NCBI GenBank assembly: GCA_028641055.1 | Contig: CM054059.1 | Location: forward strand, 432,950,332-433,014,331 | Direction of reading: 5' to 3' | From: Alopecurus myosuroides | Lineage: Eukaryota > Streptophyta > Magnoliopsida > Poales > Poaceae | Length of the DNA: 64,000 bases | Shown here: in pieces, positions 1 to 11,969 of the stretch | Position numbering within the stretch: the stretch's first letter is position 1 | How the letters are laid out: the number at the start of each line of letters is the position of its first letter | Translations under genes and position numbers: made by a program | Notes under the pieces: model-generated | What the model saw: the letters and a program-made list of their open reading frames with translations, nothing else | Database searches by the model: none | What the model was told of the DNA's origin: nothing

Positions 1-330
1 AAGGAATAGAGGATCTGCTTCCGGGGCTTATGTGCCTCCGTTCTCAATCATGAGTAGGCAACATGATAAATCATGTCACAACCACCTCCATTCCTATGGT
101 CTAGTAGATATAATCATCCTAGAGAAACTAGGATACGAGAAATCCTAACTTGAAAGTTTAGACGAGAAGAGAAAACAACGTTGCACTTCCTTACCAGAAA
201 AAGGGAGGGTGGGTGGGGAAAAAAATAAAAGAACAGAATTCCTACTCTCACGTTTCATTTTTCCTATATAGCTACAAAATAGTTTCTAGACTCAACTGCG
301 ACCAGTAAAAGGGATCCTACAGGCAGACAG

Positions 331-342
331 GCTCTGATACCA
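331..342 (-). promoter_or_regulatory. Primer-binding site of LL-A
   Basis: On the minus strand TGGTATCAGAGC lies two bases past the LTR end. This is the standard plant site complementary to the 3' end of initiator tRNA-Met, where minus-strand synthesis starts. Confidence 0.85.
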
Positions 343-813
343 TTTGTCGCACCCGGACTTCTAGAGGATACTCACAGCCCGCTAAACAGTAGATAATTGG
401 CTTACGGGGCTTACCGGCACCCGCATCTCAATATGAGTAGGCCAACACGTAAACGTGTGACAACCAACCTCTACTATTCATCGTCTGCGTAAACCATCCC
501 ATAGAAATCCGACTACTTCCATTGACGTACTTCATAACATACACACATGGTACGTCAACGGCATTCGAACAAGTGATATCACAACAAATCTCTAAGACAC
601 AAAGAAATAGAAATAAGTGGAAATGGCTCTCACTAGAGCACAAATAGCAAATACAGTCATGCAGAGGACACATGTCCCAACAAGTCATCATTACATCACA
701 GCGGAAGCATCCAAAGTGTCTGAGTATAGACAAGATCCAAATAGGCCTAAGAGGGCGGAAACAAAAAGACGGAGCCCATCCACGATGTCTCGGATCCTGC
801 CCGGGTCCGCTAT

Positions 814-878
814 CTACTCGTCAGCAGCCTCGTCATACTCCACGTAGTAGCCACCATGGCGATCCTCGGAAACGTAGT
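814..878 (-). CDS. LTR exon Y of LL-A (putative last coding exon)
   Basis: On the minus strand a CTGCAG acceptor is followed by a 65-nt block, with a partial codon taken from the preceding exon, encoding DYVSEDRHGGYYVEYDEAADE and then TAG. The homologous block is 65 nt in LL-C and 68 nt in LL-B, a one-codon difference. The same frame stays open upstream to a Met at 1035. It pairs with the 76-nt block at 2129-2054, which ends in phase 1, as this block requires. No known domain recognised; expression is not shown. Confidence 0.4.
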
Positions 879-2053
879 CTGCAGAACACGCAGCCCCAAA
901 GGGGTCAGTACAGACGAGTACTGGCAAGCAAGACGCACAAGATACCAAGGTGTACCCGGCAACACCAAGTACACATGGTTTGGGTTCAACGGAAGATAGG
1001 TGATACAAAAGTGCGGCAGCGGGCTGCCTAACCAACTACAGAGACACACTACAACATTCGGCTAAAAGAAAGGGATAAGATAGCGCATCGGAACCAACTA
1101 CCAACAACCTCAACCAAAACCCATCCTGGATCTCGCCCCTTATCTAAAGAAGCAATCCGAGGATAAATCACACAGTTGGATTAGTGAAGGTTCAAGTTAT
1201 TGTGTCAATAAGCTTATTACTAGTCAACTTATTATTGATTAAGTGTAAGTTGTCTAATCCTTGTTAGCCAGCCCTATCACCAAGTCATCCATAACCGCGG
1301 ACAACACGGCTTCTCGAGAAGATTTAACCCTGCAGGGATGCACCAATTTGGCCGTACACGTAAGAATATCCCGCCAGACGGGGATCAAACCCACCAAGCG
1401 AGACACTCAACACAACCCAACTCTTCTTCGCATCAAGCCCAAAGAACCCCGTGCAATTGAGCGCACGGCTAATCAAGCCCCACGAAGAAAAGGGGACCCT
1501 CATAGCACTCTAAGAACGTGTCTCCCTAAATGCCGACTACAAAAGTTACCACCCTGGCCTCGGGTTCGCACCTGCATATGCATGCGGCAAATGGAAAACC
1601 CGAACTAAATGAGGCGATTTGGACGAGATGCGAATCGAATCAAAGTTGAGGGGGGCGCCCATACACGCTTCCCACATGCGGTTAGCGCGCTCATCATGGA
1701 TCAAGAGGACAAGAACTTTTCCTGAGTTCGACACTAGCAGGCCACAAAACCATACCCGGCCTCCTGCCGGTGCCTTATCATCAAATTAGCATTACCTCAA
1801 ACATTAACAGGTTGTTGTTTAAACTTCGAGCCCCCAGAACATAATAAATATGGTAACAGAAATAACGGACATCAGACTCGAGAATAAACAACCCTAAGCA
1901 TGCTAGTAAGACACAGGCAACAAGCAACAGGGTTATAGGTGTGGGGGATAGGCTATATCAGGGTTACAGGATAACATGTGATAGGATCGGAACACAAGCA
2001 ACGAATCTTAAGGCTAGCAGGATAGACAATGGTTCATGTGAGTGAATACTTGC

Positions 2054-2129
2054 CTGCAAACTCAGTAGCCTGGTACTGGGCTAACTCCTCTGAAGTAGTG
2101 TCGTAAACCTCGTCTGTCTCAACGTCGTC
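2054..2129 (-). CDS. LTR exon X of LL-A (putative penultimate coding exon)
   Basis: A minus-strand 76-nt block reading DDVETDEVYDTTSEELAQYQ and on to FA, then CAG and a GCAAGT donor of the GC-AG class. The length is identical in LL-B and LL-C. It is preceded by the pyrimidine tract GCTTCTTCTCG and a possible acceptor AATAG. Splicing to 878 gives an in-frame acidic peptide ending at the TAG at 816-814. Function unknown; the case rests on conservation and splice signals only. Confidence 0.35.
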
Positions 2130-3312
2130 GTCTATTCGAGAAGAAGCAAACAAACAACGCAGAGAGACAACAATCAATAACATGGCATAATGCACAAACA
2201 TAGGATGATGCATGACAATTTAATTGATGCATCAAAGATAAGCTAGTGGACATGGTAACATAATTAAATGGGCCCATATGCAATTTGGATTGCATATGGA
2301 AAGCTCATGAGTTAAGGTTGGATTAAATGATCTACAAATAACCATCATGTGAAAGTTGATTAGAATGATGCATGGATGAGGAAAACAATAAGAAAACAAC
2401 AATAGCTTCAATTTGAAATGTGGTTTACCAGGTTTGGAATTTTATTTATTAAGTTATGAAATTTGGCTTCTTAAATGAGTTACACAAGCATTTGTTGTTT
2501 TCACCAATTTTAATTGTTCAAAATAGATAACCAACTTTATATTTGGAAAGAACACAAAATTTTAGGTGGAATACATGTTTCAGTTGTTGACAATGGATTT
2601 AAAATGAATTAATTATGAATTAAACAAGGTTTGACAAGATTTAAATGAATTTAATTCAATTATAGGGTTATTTGAATTTTTATTTGTTCAAAACATTAAA
2701 CAAAATTCATATTTGAAAATATTATATTTTTCTGGTTTGAAAACATATTTTATATGTTCAAAAAGAATTTAGTTTGACCAAGTTATGAATTTAGCAATTT
2801 TAAATGATTTAAACAAGATTTGAATTATTTAACCAATTTTAATTATTCAAATCAGGAAACAAAATTTATATTTGGAAAGCTTGTTCAATTTTTCATGGAA
2901 AACATATTTTATATGTGCCATTTGAATTAAATTTGAATTAGTTATGAATTTGACCAAATTTGAAAGAGTTGTGTGAATTTGAAATTTTGAAACCATTTGA
3001 AAGGTTCAAAACAGTATACAATTGGTTTAAACATGTAGAGAATTAAATTTGGTATGGAAAACATATTTAACATGTTGAATTTGAATTTAAAATGAGGGAT
3101 CTATGAGGGTTTGAAATCCAGGGACTAAACTGTAAAAACTAGGGACTGGATTTTAAAAAGAAAAGGGCCAGAAAGGTTTTCACCTCGCAGTGGCCCAGCC
3201 TGAGCCACTGACAAGGGGCCCTGGCCACCGTGGCGCTTGCGTGGCGGGTGTGAGCGCGCGCGTGGCTTCCAGGGTCGCTGACAGGGAAGCCCCACCTGTC
3301 AGCGCGCGTTGC

Positions 3313-3395
3313 AAAATGTGGGTTTTATTCCGCGCGGACGGGGACTCGATCCCGCGACGCGGGCGTGCGTGAGCAGTGCGTGTGCAACTGCGCTG
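3313..3395 (-). other. tRNA-like Pol III module in the LL-A LTR
   Basis: On the minus strand an A-box-like CAGCGCAGTTGC (3395-3384) is followed 43 nt later by a B-box GGATCGAGTCC (3352-3342) and a T4 run (3316-3313). It lies 1.32 kb from the LTR start and follows CAGACAGCAG, as in the sister LTRs. No convincing acceptor stem is visible, so this is a tRNA-derived or tRNA-mimicking promoter rather than a tRNA gene. Confidence 0.5.
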
Positions 3396-4717
3396 CTGTC
3401 TGTTTCGTGACAGTAGAGGAGCGCGCGCTGTTTTGTGGTGTTGCTTCGTCAGTTAACTGAACTGACGAAAGTTCAGTCAACTGAACTTTGCCAGGCACGG
3501 TGATCGCCGGCGTCGCGGCTCGCTGTTGCTGCTGCCGTGTGCGTGGTCTAGAACAGGGAGGTGCAAGGTGTGTGCGCGCATCGGGAGAGAGAGGAAGGGG
3601 AACGTGCTCACCGAGGGGAAGGAAGGAGGGCTCGACGGCTCGGTGAGGGGACAGTGGTCGACGGCGACAGACGGAGACGGCGGCGGTGATCCTGTAGCTC
3701 CCGGTCCCCGCTGCGGTGTCGAGGAGGAAGACGGAGGCACGGGGAAGCGATTCCCGCGCTCAGCCTGCGCGGAGGAGAGCCATGGCGGCGGCGATCGCCG
3801 GTTGCTGCCGCGGTGCTGTGGTGGAGGTGCAGTGCAGAGGGAGAAACAGAGGAGGAAGGAGGAAGAAAACGGCGGCGGCGCGAGGAGAAGGGAGGAGGGA
3901 AAGCTAGGGCAGCAAGGAGGAGCTCGTGGGCGAGGTTTTAAGGAGGAGGAGGCGCGCTTGCAGCCGTCCCATCCTCTGCCTGTTCTACGTGGACATCCTC
4001 GATGTCCTGCCGTACAGAGGTAGGGGATGGGGAGAAGGTGGGCTGGGCCTGGGGGGTAGTAGGTGGCCTGGGCCGGCCTGTTGGCTGGCCTGGCTGCCTC
4101 CCCCCCTTTTTTTGTTTTTCTGTTTTCTATTTCTGTTTTTTTTTTCACCTTTTTTTTTGTAGGAAAGAAAAGAGAAAAAGAAATAGGATTTGGTGCTTAT
4201 TTTTGCAATAATTTTTTATTGAATTACCAAAACAGCAAGATTCAAAAGGATGTGGGTTTATTTCCAAAAATTTGAAATTGCCAAATGATTTGAAATTGTG
4301 ATTCAAAATTCAAATAGGGTTTTGGGTTTTGAAAAATTGTGGGGATAATTTTGTATAATTTAGTTATTACAAAAGCCCAGTTGTGCAACTTTCTATTTTC
4401 CAAATTTTTAAATTTGGTTGCTGTTTGTAATTTAAATGCATTTGATTGAAATTTGCAATAAATGAATTATTGAAACTTAAGCAAGTTAATAGTTTGGAAA
4501 TTCTAGTTTATTGGAAGCAATTGGATGTTTTGATTTGAATGTTTCATTTGAAAAAAATTGTAACAGCACAAGTATGAACAAGGATTTGATATTTGGTTTG
4601 AAATTCAAATGGAAAAACAAATGAAAACAAATGCAATGCTTATGATGACATGATGCAAACTTAATTTAAACAAGAAGCAAGCATTGTAAGGCTGTTTTTC
4701 ATACTTGGGATGTTACA

Positions 4718-5037
4718 GAAACCTAGGGTTATGTGTGTATTCCGGGTAGGATTCCGGGTGTGCCTTGTATAGGAAGCCAGAGAGCCGGGTAATATATAAA
4801 CCGGCTCTCGGCACAGAGAGACCAAGAGTTTTCCCAGATATTCAAGTATTCCAGTAATAGTATTCCAGTAATACAAGAGATGATAGTTGAAACCCTAGAT
4901 CAGAGTTTCGGCGACATTGCAGCCCGAGCTACCAGATCACCAGTTAACATGATTTCCTGTGAGCTAAACCCTCTCCCAAACACCAGAGTCGATTTGCCCC
5001 AAACTAAGTTACCCCTTTGCCCCAAACTAAGTTACCC
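4718..5037 (+). repeat. Gy1 5' LTR remnant
   Basis: It aligns with the downstream two thirds of the Gy2 LTR (shared CTAAACCCTCTCCCAAACAC, a TATATAAACCGGC-type TATA region near 4793 and the CCGGGTAGGAT context). The LTR terminus and the primer site seen in Gy2 are missing: the sequence jumps from AAGTTACCC straight to the gag leader. Confidence 0.8.
4993..5037 (+). repeat. 23-bp direct duplication at the deleted LTR/PBS junction
   Basis: TTTGCCCCAAACTAAGTTAC plus CC occurs twice with a period of 23 (4993-5014 and 5016-5037). The Gy2 LTR has a single equivalent copy followed by the LTR end. The duplication abuts the point where the Gy1 LTR end and PBS are lost. Confidence 0.8.
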
Positions 5038-5059
5038 TGAAGGAGAAGCTCGGGAAAGC

Positions 5060-7680
5060 ATGAAGAACCTCGTCATCGGCGAGATCATCACCAACCCTAA
5101 AGGAGAGAAGATCGTGGACGACTTTGGCTAGGGGCCAGAGTCGGATCTGCTGGAAACCGGATCTGTCGTCACGATCGGCCGGGTCAACGTCTTAGTCGGT
5201 ATGGTACGTGCGTCCGGTTTTGTTCCTGACGATATTGAGTATGATTCTGTATCGGGAGAAGCAACCTTCGTTCAATCGGACGGAGAAGAGTCGGTCGGGA
5301 CAGCCGATCCGGAGGAAGAGCCCACCATGAAGAGGGAACAGCCGGAGGAGCCGGTATGGACCCCGCGTGGCCGGGTTATGAGAGAAGATGATACCGAGTC
5401 TATCTTGCACCTGCTTGAAGATCGGTACGAGGAAGATAGCTGCGAAGAGGAAGAGCATGAATCTTCGCCAGGCATCGCGCGCCGGGTCGCGGTCTACACA
5501 GCCCATGCAATCAATCTTAACCAGGGAGATGTGTCGACGGCCGCGGTCGGTGCGGCGCGAGCGCTGGCCCAACAGCAGGCACCGGCAGATGGAAACCTGG
5601 TTATAGCCCGGGTCGATGGAGAGCCGACCTCTGTCACCAGTCATACAGAAGAAAGCGAGCAGCACAGAAATATGTTCGGATTCACGGCAAATAGAACACC
5701 AGGAGCAGGAGCTTCGCACCCACAAAATCCGGCTCTGTTCAACAATAACCCAATCTTGGATCCCACAGTGTTGGCAACGGTAATAACTCCAGAAAACGCA
5801 GCAGCGCGTGCCCGAGATCTGGATGTAGCTCGCCGTGCGTTGGAGCAAGAGAGAAGAGATGTGGAAGCTGAAAGACAAGGGATGGCCGCGCGCCAGCGTG
5901 AGCTGGAAGAACTGGAGAATCGTATTCACACTCAGACGACTAGGATTTATAATCAAAGGCATCGGTCGAGATTACCTGCGACCGGTGGAAACTTACAGCC
6001 GGCCGCATTGTTCATTACCCCTCAGGACCAACCAATCCCGGTTACGAATCAAGGAACCGGGTATCAGGCTTCGACCTTGGGAGGACAACAGGCAAACGTG
6101 CAGGCCGGGTTACCCACGTTGCAAACTGGGGTTGCCACTGGCAATGTCGTACCACCACCATCACGATTCCATACTCCACCAGGTCACTTCAATAACCCCA
6201 TGGATAACGTATACGCTGCAACACTGGTGCTCGATCGCATTCCTGTGCGAGAATCACCCCATGCAATGGAGACCCGACGGGCAATAGACCTGTTACGCAC
6301 TGTTGTTGCTCAACATGCCAATTACCCGGATAACAGGAGTGGCATGCATGGGACGCCGTATGTTACCCGGCAGAATGGGAATGTCGGCTATATTCAGTCA
6401 AGCTCGGCACGACGGAGGGCACAGCAGCAGCAAATGCCGCCTCCTCCCCGTAGACCGGCAACTCCTGCAGCTGGCGCAAGCCATTGTGGATAGTTCTCGA
6501 GCCAGGCTTGCCGCAGCCGGGTCTATGGTAAGAGGGCCGGTAGCGGTTGCACCCCCCGCTGCACCCGTTGAGGGATCACACGCTTCTCGAGTAAGGCCAA
6601 TACCGACAAATCTAGCCGGGCCTAAGTGTTTGGCGGATGCCATCAGGGCTGAGCCTTACCCGGATAAATTCAAGGAACCGGGTAAAGTGGTTAACTATGA
6701 GCTAACCATGGACCCAGAGACCTGGTTAAGCAGTTATGAGATGGCTATGTCAATTCGTAACGCATCGGAGAGGCTTCAAGCCAAATTTATGTATCTTATG
6801 ATGTCCGAGGGAGCAGCAAAATTGTGGTTCAATAACCTGCCGGACAGATCCATCACTTCATGGAGCGAGTTGAAAACAGCTTTCATCAAACACTTTCATG
6901 GAACATGCCGGAAGTTATTCACGATTGATGATTTAGAAAGATGTGTCCAGAGGAAGGGAGAGTCGGCGCGCAGCTGGGTGCGCCGGGTTATGGAGATTCT
7001 CCACTCTTCCACTGATATTCAGCCAAAAGATGCGTTACAGGCTATGGCAAAAACATGCAAATACATACCCTTGGTGCAAAAACTGACGCGCAAGAAATCC
7101 AGTCGGCATGCTTTGGAGATTACAATGGGAGAGTTGATGGACGCATGCAACAAACATGCAGCCACTGACACCACAGAAGAGGATGTTGAGGACAAAAAAG
7201 CGAAGGCCAATGCAAACAATAATGGAAGACCCGGTAATGGGGCTGCACCGGGTAATAATGGAGGGAGTAATGGAAATAACCAGCACAAGCGCCCGTATGA
7301 AGGAAACTCGGAGTTTGTTGCTAACACCGAGGCCGGGTTTCCAAGACCCAGAGCAGAGGGAAACTTCAACGGAGGAAATTACCAAGGACCACCGAGGCCG
7401 GCTAACCATATAGAGGCCTTCAGGATGCCTTGTCCGCGTCACAGTAGGAATGGCAAGCCGGCTAATCACTCATTGGAGCAATGCGTGGACTTACAGAGAT
7501 GGAAAAACGAGGAAATACAGAAGGCCCTGCGAGGTGCAGGCCGGGGAGGAGGACCGGGTCTGGGTGGAAACCCGGGCAACGGACCGCCCCCTACTGGCAA
7601 CGCAGGAGGTGGTAATCCGGGTAATAATCAAGGAGGTGCTGGTGGTTTCCAAGCCAACCCAAAACAGCTAGGACAATATC
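5060..7680 (+). pseudogene. gag: Gy1 gag (broken)
   Basis: The ATG at 5060 matches the likely gag start of Gy2 (MENLVIGEI versus MKNLVIGEI). A TAG at 5129-5131 replaces a Trp codon of Gy2. The frame then runs open to 6493, and the homologous protein continues in another frame from about 6450, so there is a frameshift around 6445-6480 in a proline-rich linker. The retrotransposon gag domain lies at about 6655-7190. A cysteine-histidine motif of C-x2-H...H-x4-C form (CPRHSRNGKPANHSLEQC) is near 7429-7482. Capsid-like function by homology; not functional here. Confidence 0.8.
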
Positions 7681-9371
7681 ACGTCCACACTACTGGGACT
7701 TCTAACAAAGAGAGAAAGATACTTAAAAGGGCCATAAACTCGGTTTCTTCAGGTGTTCCGAGATACCTGAGATTGTCAGATCATGAGGTAACGTGGAGCA
7801 GGAGGGATCACCCGAAAACGATAGAACATCCGGGTGTGCTAGCTTTGGTTGTGGCACCGCAGGTCAATGGCTACGAGCTGAAAAAGGTCCTGATGGATGG
7901 CGGAAGTAGCATCAATATCTTATATTGGGAAACCTTTATGCGTATGGGGCTCAAGGAGTCTCAGCTGCAGAAAAGTTCCACAGTTTTCCACGGAATCGTG
8001 CCAGGTCACTCGGCGTGCCCTGAGGGAAAAATAACACTTGAAGTCGCTTTTGGAGAGTCCAAGGCTAACTTCCGGGTGGAGTGGCTCACATTTGAGGTGG
8101 TGAAGTTGCGCAGTCCTTATCACGCGTTGTTCGGAAGGCCGACTTACGCCAAATTCATGGCCAGGCCGTGTTACGTGTACCTGCAACTGAAAATCTCGGG
8201 TCCTAAGCAGACCATCACTATACATGGGAACCGGGTTGTGGTAGCAGAGTGTGATGAAGGAGATGCGGAAATGGCACAACAAGCTTGCAGGAAGGAAGAG
8301 CTCAAGTATTACCGGTCTCAGATAGACCCGGGAGATAGAACTGCTTTGAAGAGACCGGATACGGATGACGAGAGAGCAAAGTTTAAAGCGGCTCAAGACA
8401 CAAAGATGGTGGCCTTCGTCGAGGGTGACCCCTCCAAACAATTTTCCATAGGTTCTAACCTAGACAACAAGGAGGAAGAGGCACTCATAGAGTTTATTCG
8501 TGAGAATCAGGACGTCTTTGCTTGGACGCCCAGCGACATGCCGGGTATTCCGATTGAGCTGGCTAAGCACAGCTTGCACGTTGATCCCAGGTCCCGGCCT
8601 GTTAAACAGGGTTTGAGAAAGATGAATGAGGAAAGGAGAAAGGCTATAGGAGCAGATATAGCTCGGCTCTTGGCAGCCGGCTTTATTATGGAGGTTTTTC
8701 ACCCGGAATGGTTGGCAAATCCGGTTCTAGGGCTGAAAAAGAACAACGAGTGGAGGATGTGCATAGATTACACGAGTCTCAACAAGCATTGCCCAAAGGA
8801 CCCATTTGCCCTTCCAAAGATAGATCAGATCATAGATGCAGTGGCAGGAAGTGACCTATTATGTTTCTTGGATGCCTATTCCGAGTATCACCAGATCAAA
8901 CTCATAAAGGAAGATTGGGAGAAAACATCGTTCATAACCCCCTTTGGAGCTTTTTGTTACAATACTATGACCTTTGGGCTGAAGAATGCTGGCGCAACGT
9001 ACCAACAGTGCATTCAGAAGTGCTTTGATGATCAGATTGGACGCAACGTTCACGCCTATGTTGACGATGTGGTAATTAAAACAAGGAAAGCAGAAACGTT
9101 CATCGATGACCTAAAGGAGACATTCAAGAACCTGAGGAGATATCAGATGAAGCTTAACCCCACAAAGTGTGTATTTGGGGTCCCAGTAGGAAAATTACTC
9201 AGTTTTATTGTTTCCGAGAGAGGGATTGAGGCAAACCCGGAAAAGATCAAGGCCATTCAGAGCTTGAAAAAGCCGGAAGGACTGAAACACGTTCAGAAAC
9301 TCACAGGATGCGTAGCAGCATTAAGCCGGTTTATATCTAGGCTTGGAGAAAAAGAAATACCCTTATACTGA
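7681..9371 (+). pseudogene. pol: Gy1 pol part 1: protease and reverse transcriptase
   Basis: Continuous with gag in frame. The aspartic protease has the Tat-type active site DGGS (7896-7907) in place of DTG. Reverse transcriptase follows, with WRMCIDYTSLNK, a DAYS-YHQI motif carrying Glu in place of the usual Gly (8869-8892), FGLKNAGATYQ and the catalytic YVDD (9057-9068). The frame ends at TGA 9369-9371, where Gy3 has CGA (Arg). That single change separates this part from the rest of pol. Confidence 0.85.
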
Positions 9372-11636
9372 CTCTTGAAGAAAACCGACAAATTCGTATG
9401 GGATCAGGAGGCGGACGAGGCATTTGAGGCTCTGAAAAAGCAGTTATCTGAGGCATCGATTCTGGCAGCGCCGGGTCCTAAAGAGCCCAAGTTGTTATAC
9501 GTTGCGGCCGGGCCCCGGGCGGTCAGCGCAGTGGTTGTGGTTGAGCGCAAGGAAGATGGGAAGGATCATCCAGTACAAAGGCCAGTTTACTATGTGAGTG
9601 AGGTCTTATCGGAAGCAAAACAACGATACCCGCATTGGCAAAAGCAAGTTTTTGGGGTCTTTATGGCCAGCCGGAAATTGAAGCCGTACTTTCAGGAACA
9701 CCCCATAACGGTGGTAAGCTCCATACCAATGGCAGATATTATCAGAAATTCAGATGCGACAGGCAGAATAGCCAAGTGGGCCATTGAGATGGTAGATTAT
9801 CACATCAACTACGAGCCCCGGTCTGCGATCAAGTCCCAGGATTTAGTCGATTTTATCAATGATTGGACTCACACAAGCATGCCCACAACGATGCCAAGTT
9901 CCGAGTCTTGGGTGATGCACTTTGATGGTTCCAAGCAATACGAGGGATCGGGAGCTGGGGTGGTACTCACATCACCAAAAGGAGACAAGTTGACTTATGT
10001 GTTGCAAATTCACTTCGATTGCTCCAACAATGTGGCCGAGTATGAGGCCCTATTGCATGTACTACGAGTAGCAAAGGAGATGAATATCAGGCGAATAAGG
10101 TGTTATGGAGACTCGGATCTCGTGGTACAGCAAGTCTCAGGAACCTGGGATAGAAAGGATGCAACAATGGCAGCATATCGTAGAGAGGTGGACAGGGTAG
10201 CCGGATCTTTTTCCGGGTATCAGGTGGAACACATTGATAGGCGGAAGAACGAGGCAGCAGATGCGCTCGCAAGACTCGGCTCGCGTCGAGATCCGGTTCC
10301 GCCTAATGTCTTTCTGGATTTGGAGTTTGTGGCCGATGTACGTGCTATTCCAGAATGGACGGAGCCGTTCTTGGCTTACCTGTCACGGGGCGAGTTACCA
10401 CCACAGGAAATTTTAGCCATGCAAATCCTGAGACGAGCAAAGGGCTATTCTATCATTAACGGTGAGATTTATAAGAGAAGTGCTACAAGTGTCTTTTTGC
10501 GCTGTGTAACCCCAGAAGAAGGCCGACAGATACCGAGGGAGATCCATGAAGGTGATTGTGGGAAACATACCTCCACCAGATCCCTTGTGGCTAAAGCATA
10601 TCAACACGGTTTCTTTTGGCTTACGGCCTTGGCGGATGCGGAACGCTTGGTGGCAAGATGTGATGGATGCCAAAGGTACGCTCGCCAAACCCATGTGCCG
10701 GCTATGGAGTTGCGAACAATCCCATTGACTTGGCCGTTTGCAGTTTGGGGTATGGATATGGTGGGTCCTTTTCACATGTCTCCTTACAAAAAGACTCATC
10801 TTTTGGTGGCTATTGATAAGTTTACCAAATGGGTCGAAGTTATGCCAGTTACAAATTGTGAAGCGGCTACAGCTGTCAAGTTCCTGAAAAAGATCATCTA
10901 TCGGTTTGGATATCCTCACAGCATAATAACAGACAATGGAACCAACATGTCCTTAGGTGAGATGGAGAAGTTTTGTGGAAACAATGGCATCCGCCTTGAC
11001 GTAGCCTCAGTAGCCCATCAACAAGCTAATGGACAGGTGGAGAGGGCAAACCAGGAGTTACTTCGCGGGTTGAAACCTCGATTACGAGTTCCGTGCCTCA
11101 GAGCTGCTGGAGCATGGGTTGAGGAGTTACCATCGGTGGTTTGGAGAATTAACACTACACCTAACAGATCTACTCATATGACCCCGTTTTTTATGGTTTA
11201 TGGTGCAGAGGCAGTTCTTCCGAGTGACATTATCCATGACTCGCCCCGAGTGGCGTCTTATGTCGAGGCGGAGAACGAGAAGACCCGGCAAGACGCCGTG
11301 GACATGCTAGAAGAGCACAGGGAGCAAGCTTTGGAGCGATTAGCTATATATCAACAGGATTTGAGGCGATATCACAGTCGCCGAGTCAAAACCCGAGTTT
11401 TCCAGGAGGGAGACTTAGTGCTACGCTTGGTGCAATCCAAGGAGGGAGAGCACAAGTTATCTCCCCCATGGGAAGGTCCATTCATCATACGCCGGAATTT
11501 GCACAATGGATCATACTACTTGATAGATGCGAGGGAAGAGTCGAATAGTGTGAATGACACAGCTCATTCTACTACATCCATGCAAGAGCGTGAAAGATCA
11601 TGGAACGTGGCTCAGCTGAGTCCCTATTACACTTAG
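9372..11636 (+). pseudogene. pol: Gy1 pol part 2: dual RNase H and integrase
   Basis: In frame with the RT after one stop codon. The RT-linked gypsy RNase H comes first (about 9390-9860). A second RNase H of the type acquired by Tat elements follows, with MHFDGS (near 9914), NNVAEYEAL (near 10027), YGDSDL (near 10102) and NEAADALARL (near 10250). Integrase has an HHCC-type zinc region (about 10546-10680) and acidic residues in WGMDMVGPF, ITDNGTNM and QVERANQEL. The reading frame is open to TAG 11634-11636 with no further stop, so the damage in pol 3' of RT is slight. Confidence 0.85.
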
Positions 11637-11969
11637 CATAGACTCGGTTTACAAGTTGAATTACACGATGTAACAGGCAGCAGGTTTCAGACGCACTCTT
11701 TTCCTATCCAGGGTACCTAAGGGGACTGGAGGATTTTTAATGAGGAGGCTTGCTAACCCAACCTTTTCATATCAATAAAGAGATGGTTAAACTATGATAT
11801 TGTTTGTTTCCTATTCTTTCTGTTAGTTTGTTTTGAGTTTTTATGTTTTATTGTACTCTATATCAGGTAAGTATTTATTGTTTAGTCATAATGTACTAGG
11901 TTTAAAATTTTCATAGATTGCATATATAGGTCTTGGGGGCTGATTGCTTGAATAGCACAGCTATAATCT
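11637..11969 (+). other. Gy1 post-pol spacer, left part
   Basis: No coding potential seen. It is homologous to the Gy2 spacer (29190-28900 on the minus strand), sharing GGCAGCAGGTTTCAGACGC and GGTACCTAAGGGGACTGG. A purine-rich TTGGGGGCTG lies near 11932-11942. The last five bases (AATCT, 11965-11969) are the TSD of LL-B. Confidence 0.7.

Larger units (their letters stand above)
1..4717 (-). mobile_element. LL-A: large-LTR non-autonomous gypsy-like element, partial, minus strand
   Basis: Read on the minus strand, this begins TGTAACATCCCAAG at 4717, runs through a 4.37 kb LTR ending GGGTGCGACA at 345, then a TGGTATCAGAGC primer site (342-331) and internal sequence that leaves the window at position 1. 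The internal part (1-344) matches, in reverse complement, the internal start of the LL-B element. The element lies in the 5' LTR of Gy1: the sequence from 4718 on resumes a Gy1-type LTR (compare the Gy2 LTR). The 5-bp flank is GAAAC at 4718-4722; the partner TSD is outside the window. The layout, giant LTRs with a tiny interior, resembles LARD elements such as barley Sukkula, but family identity was not checked. Confidence 0.85.
345..4717 (-). repeat. 5' LTR of LL-A (4373 bp)
   Basis: On the minus strand the order is: an AT-rich segment (about 4717-4160), a GC-rich promoter/leader-like segment (about 4150-3450), a tRNA-like module (3395-3313), a second long AT-rich segment (about 3180-2200), and a 3' third (about 2150-345) that aligns with the same part of the LL-B, LL-C and partly LL-D LTRs. 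ORFs in the GC-rich segment, including one of 223 codons at 4148-3477, are not conserved with the sister LTRs and look compositional. Confidence 0.85.

Noticed and set aside
3477..4148. 223-codon ORF in the GC-rich part of the LL-A LTR, and similar ORFs near 13191, 39831 and 43484
   Set aside because: Pro/Arg/Ser-rich, in GC-rich sequence, overlapped by ORFs in other frames, and not conserved between LTR lineages. Compositional.
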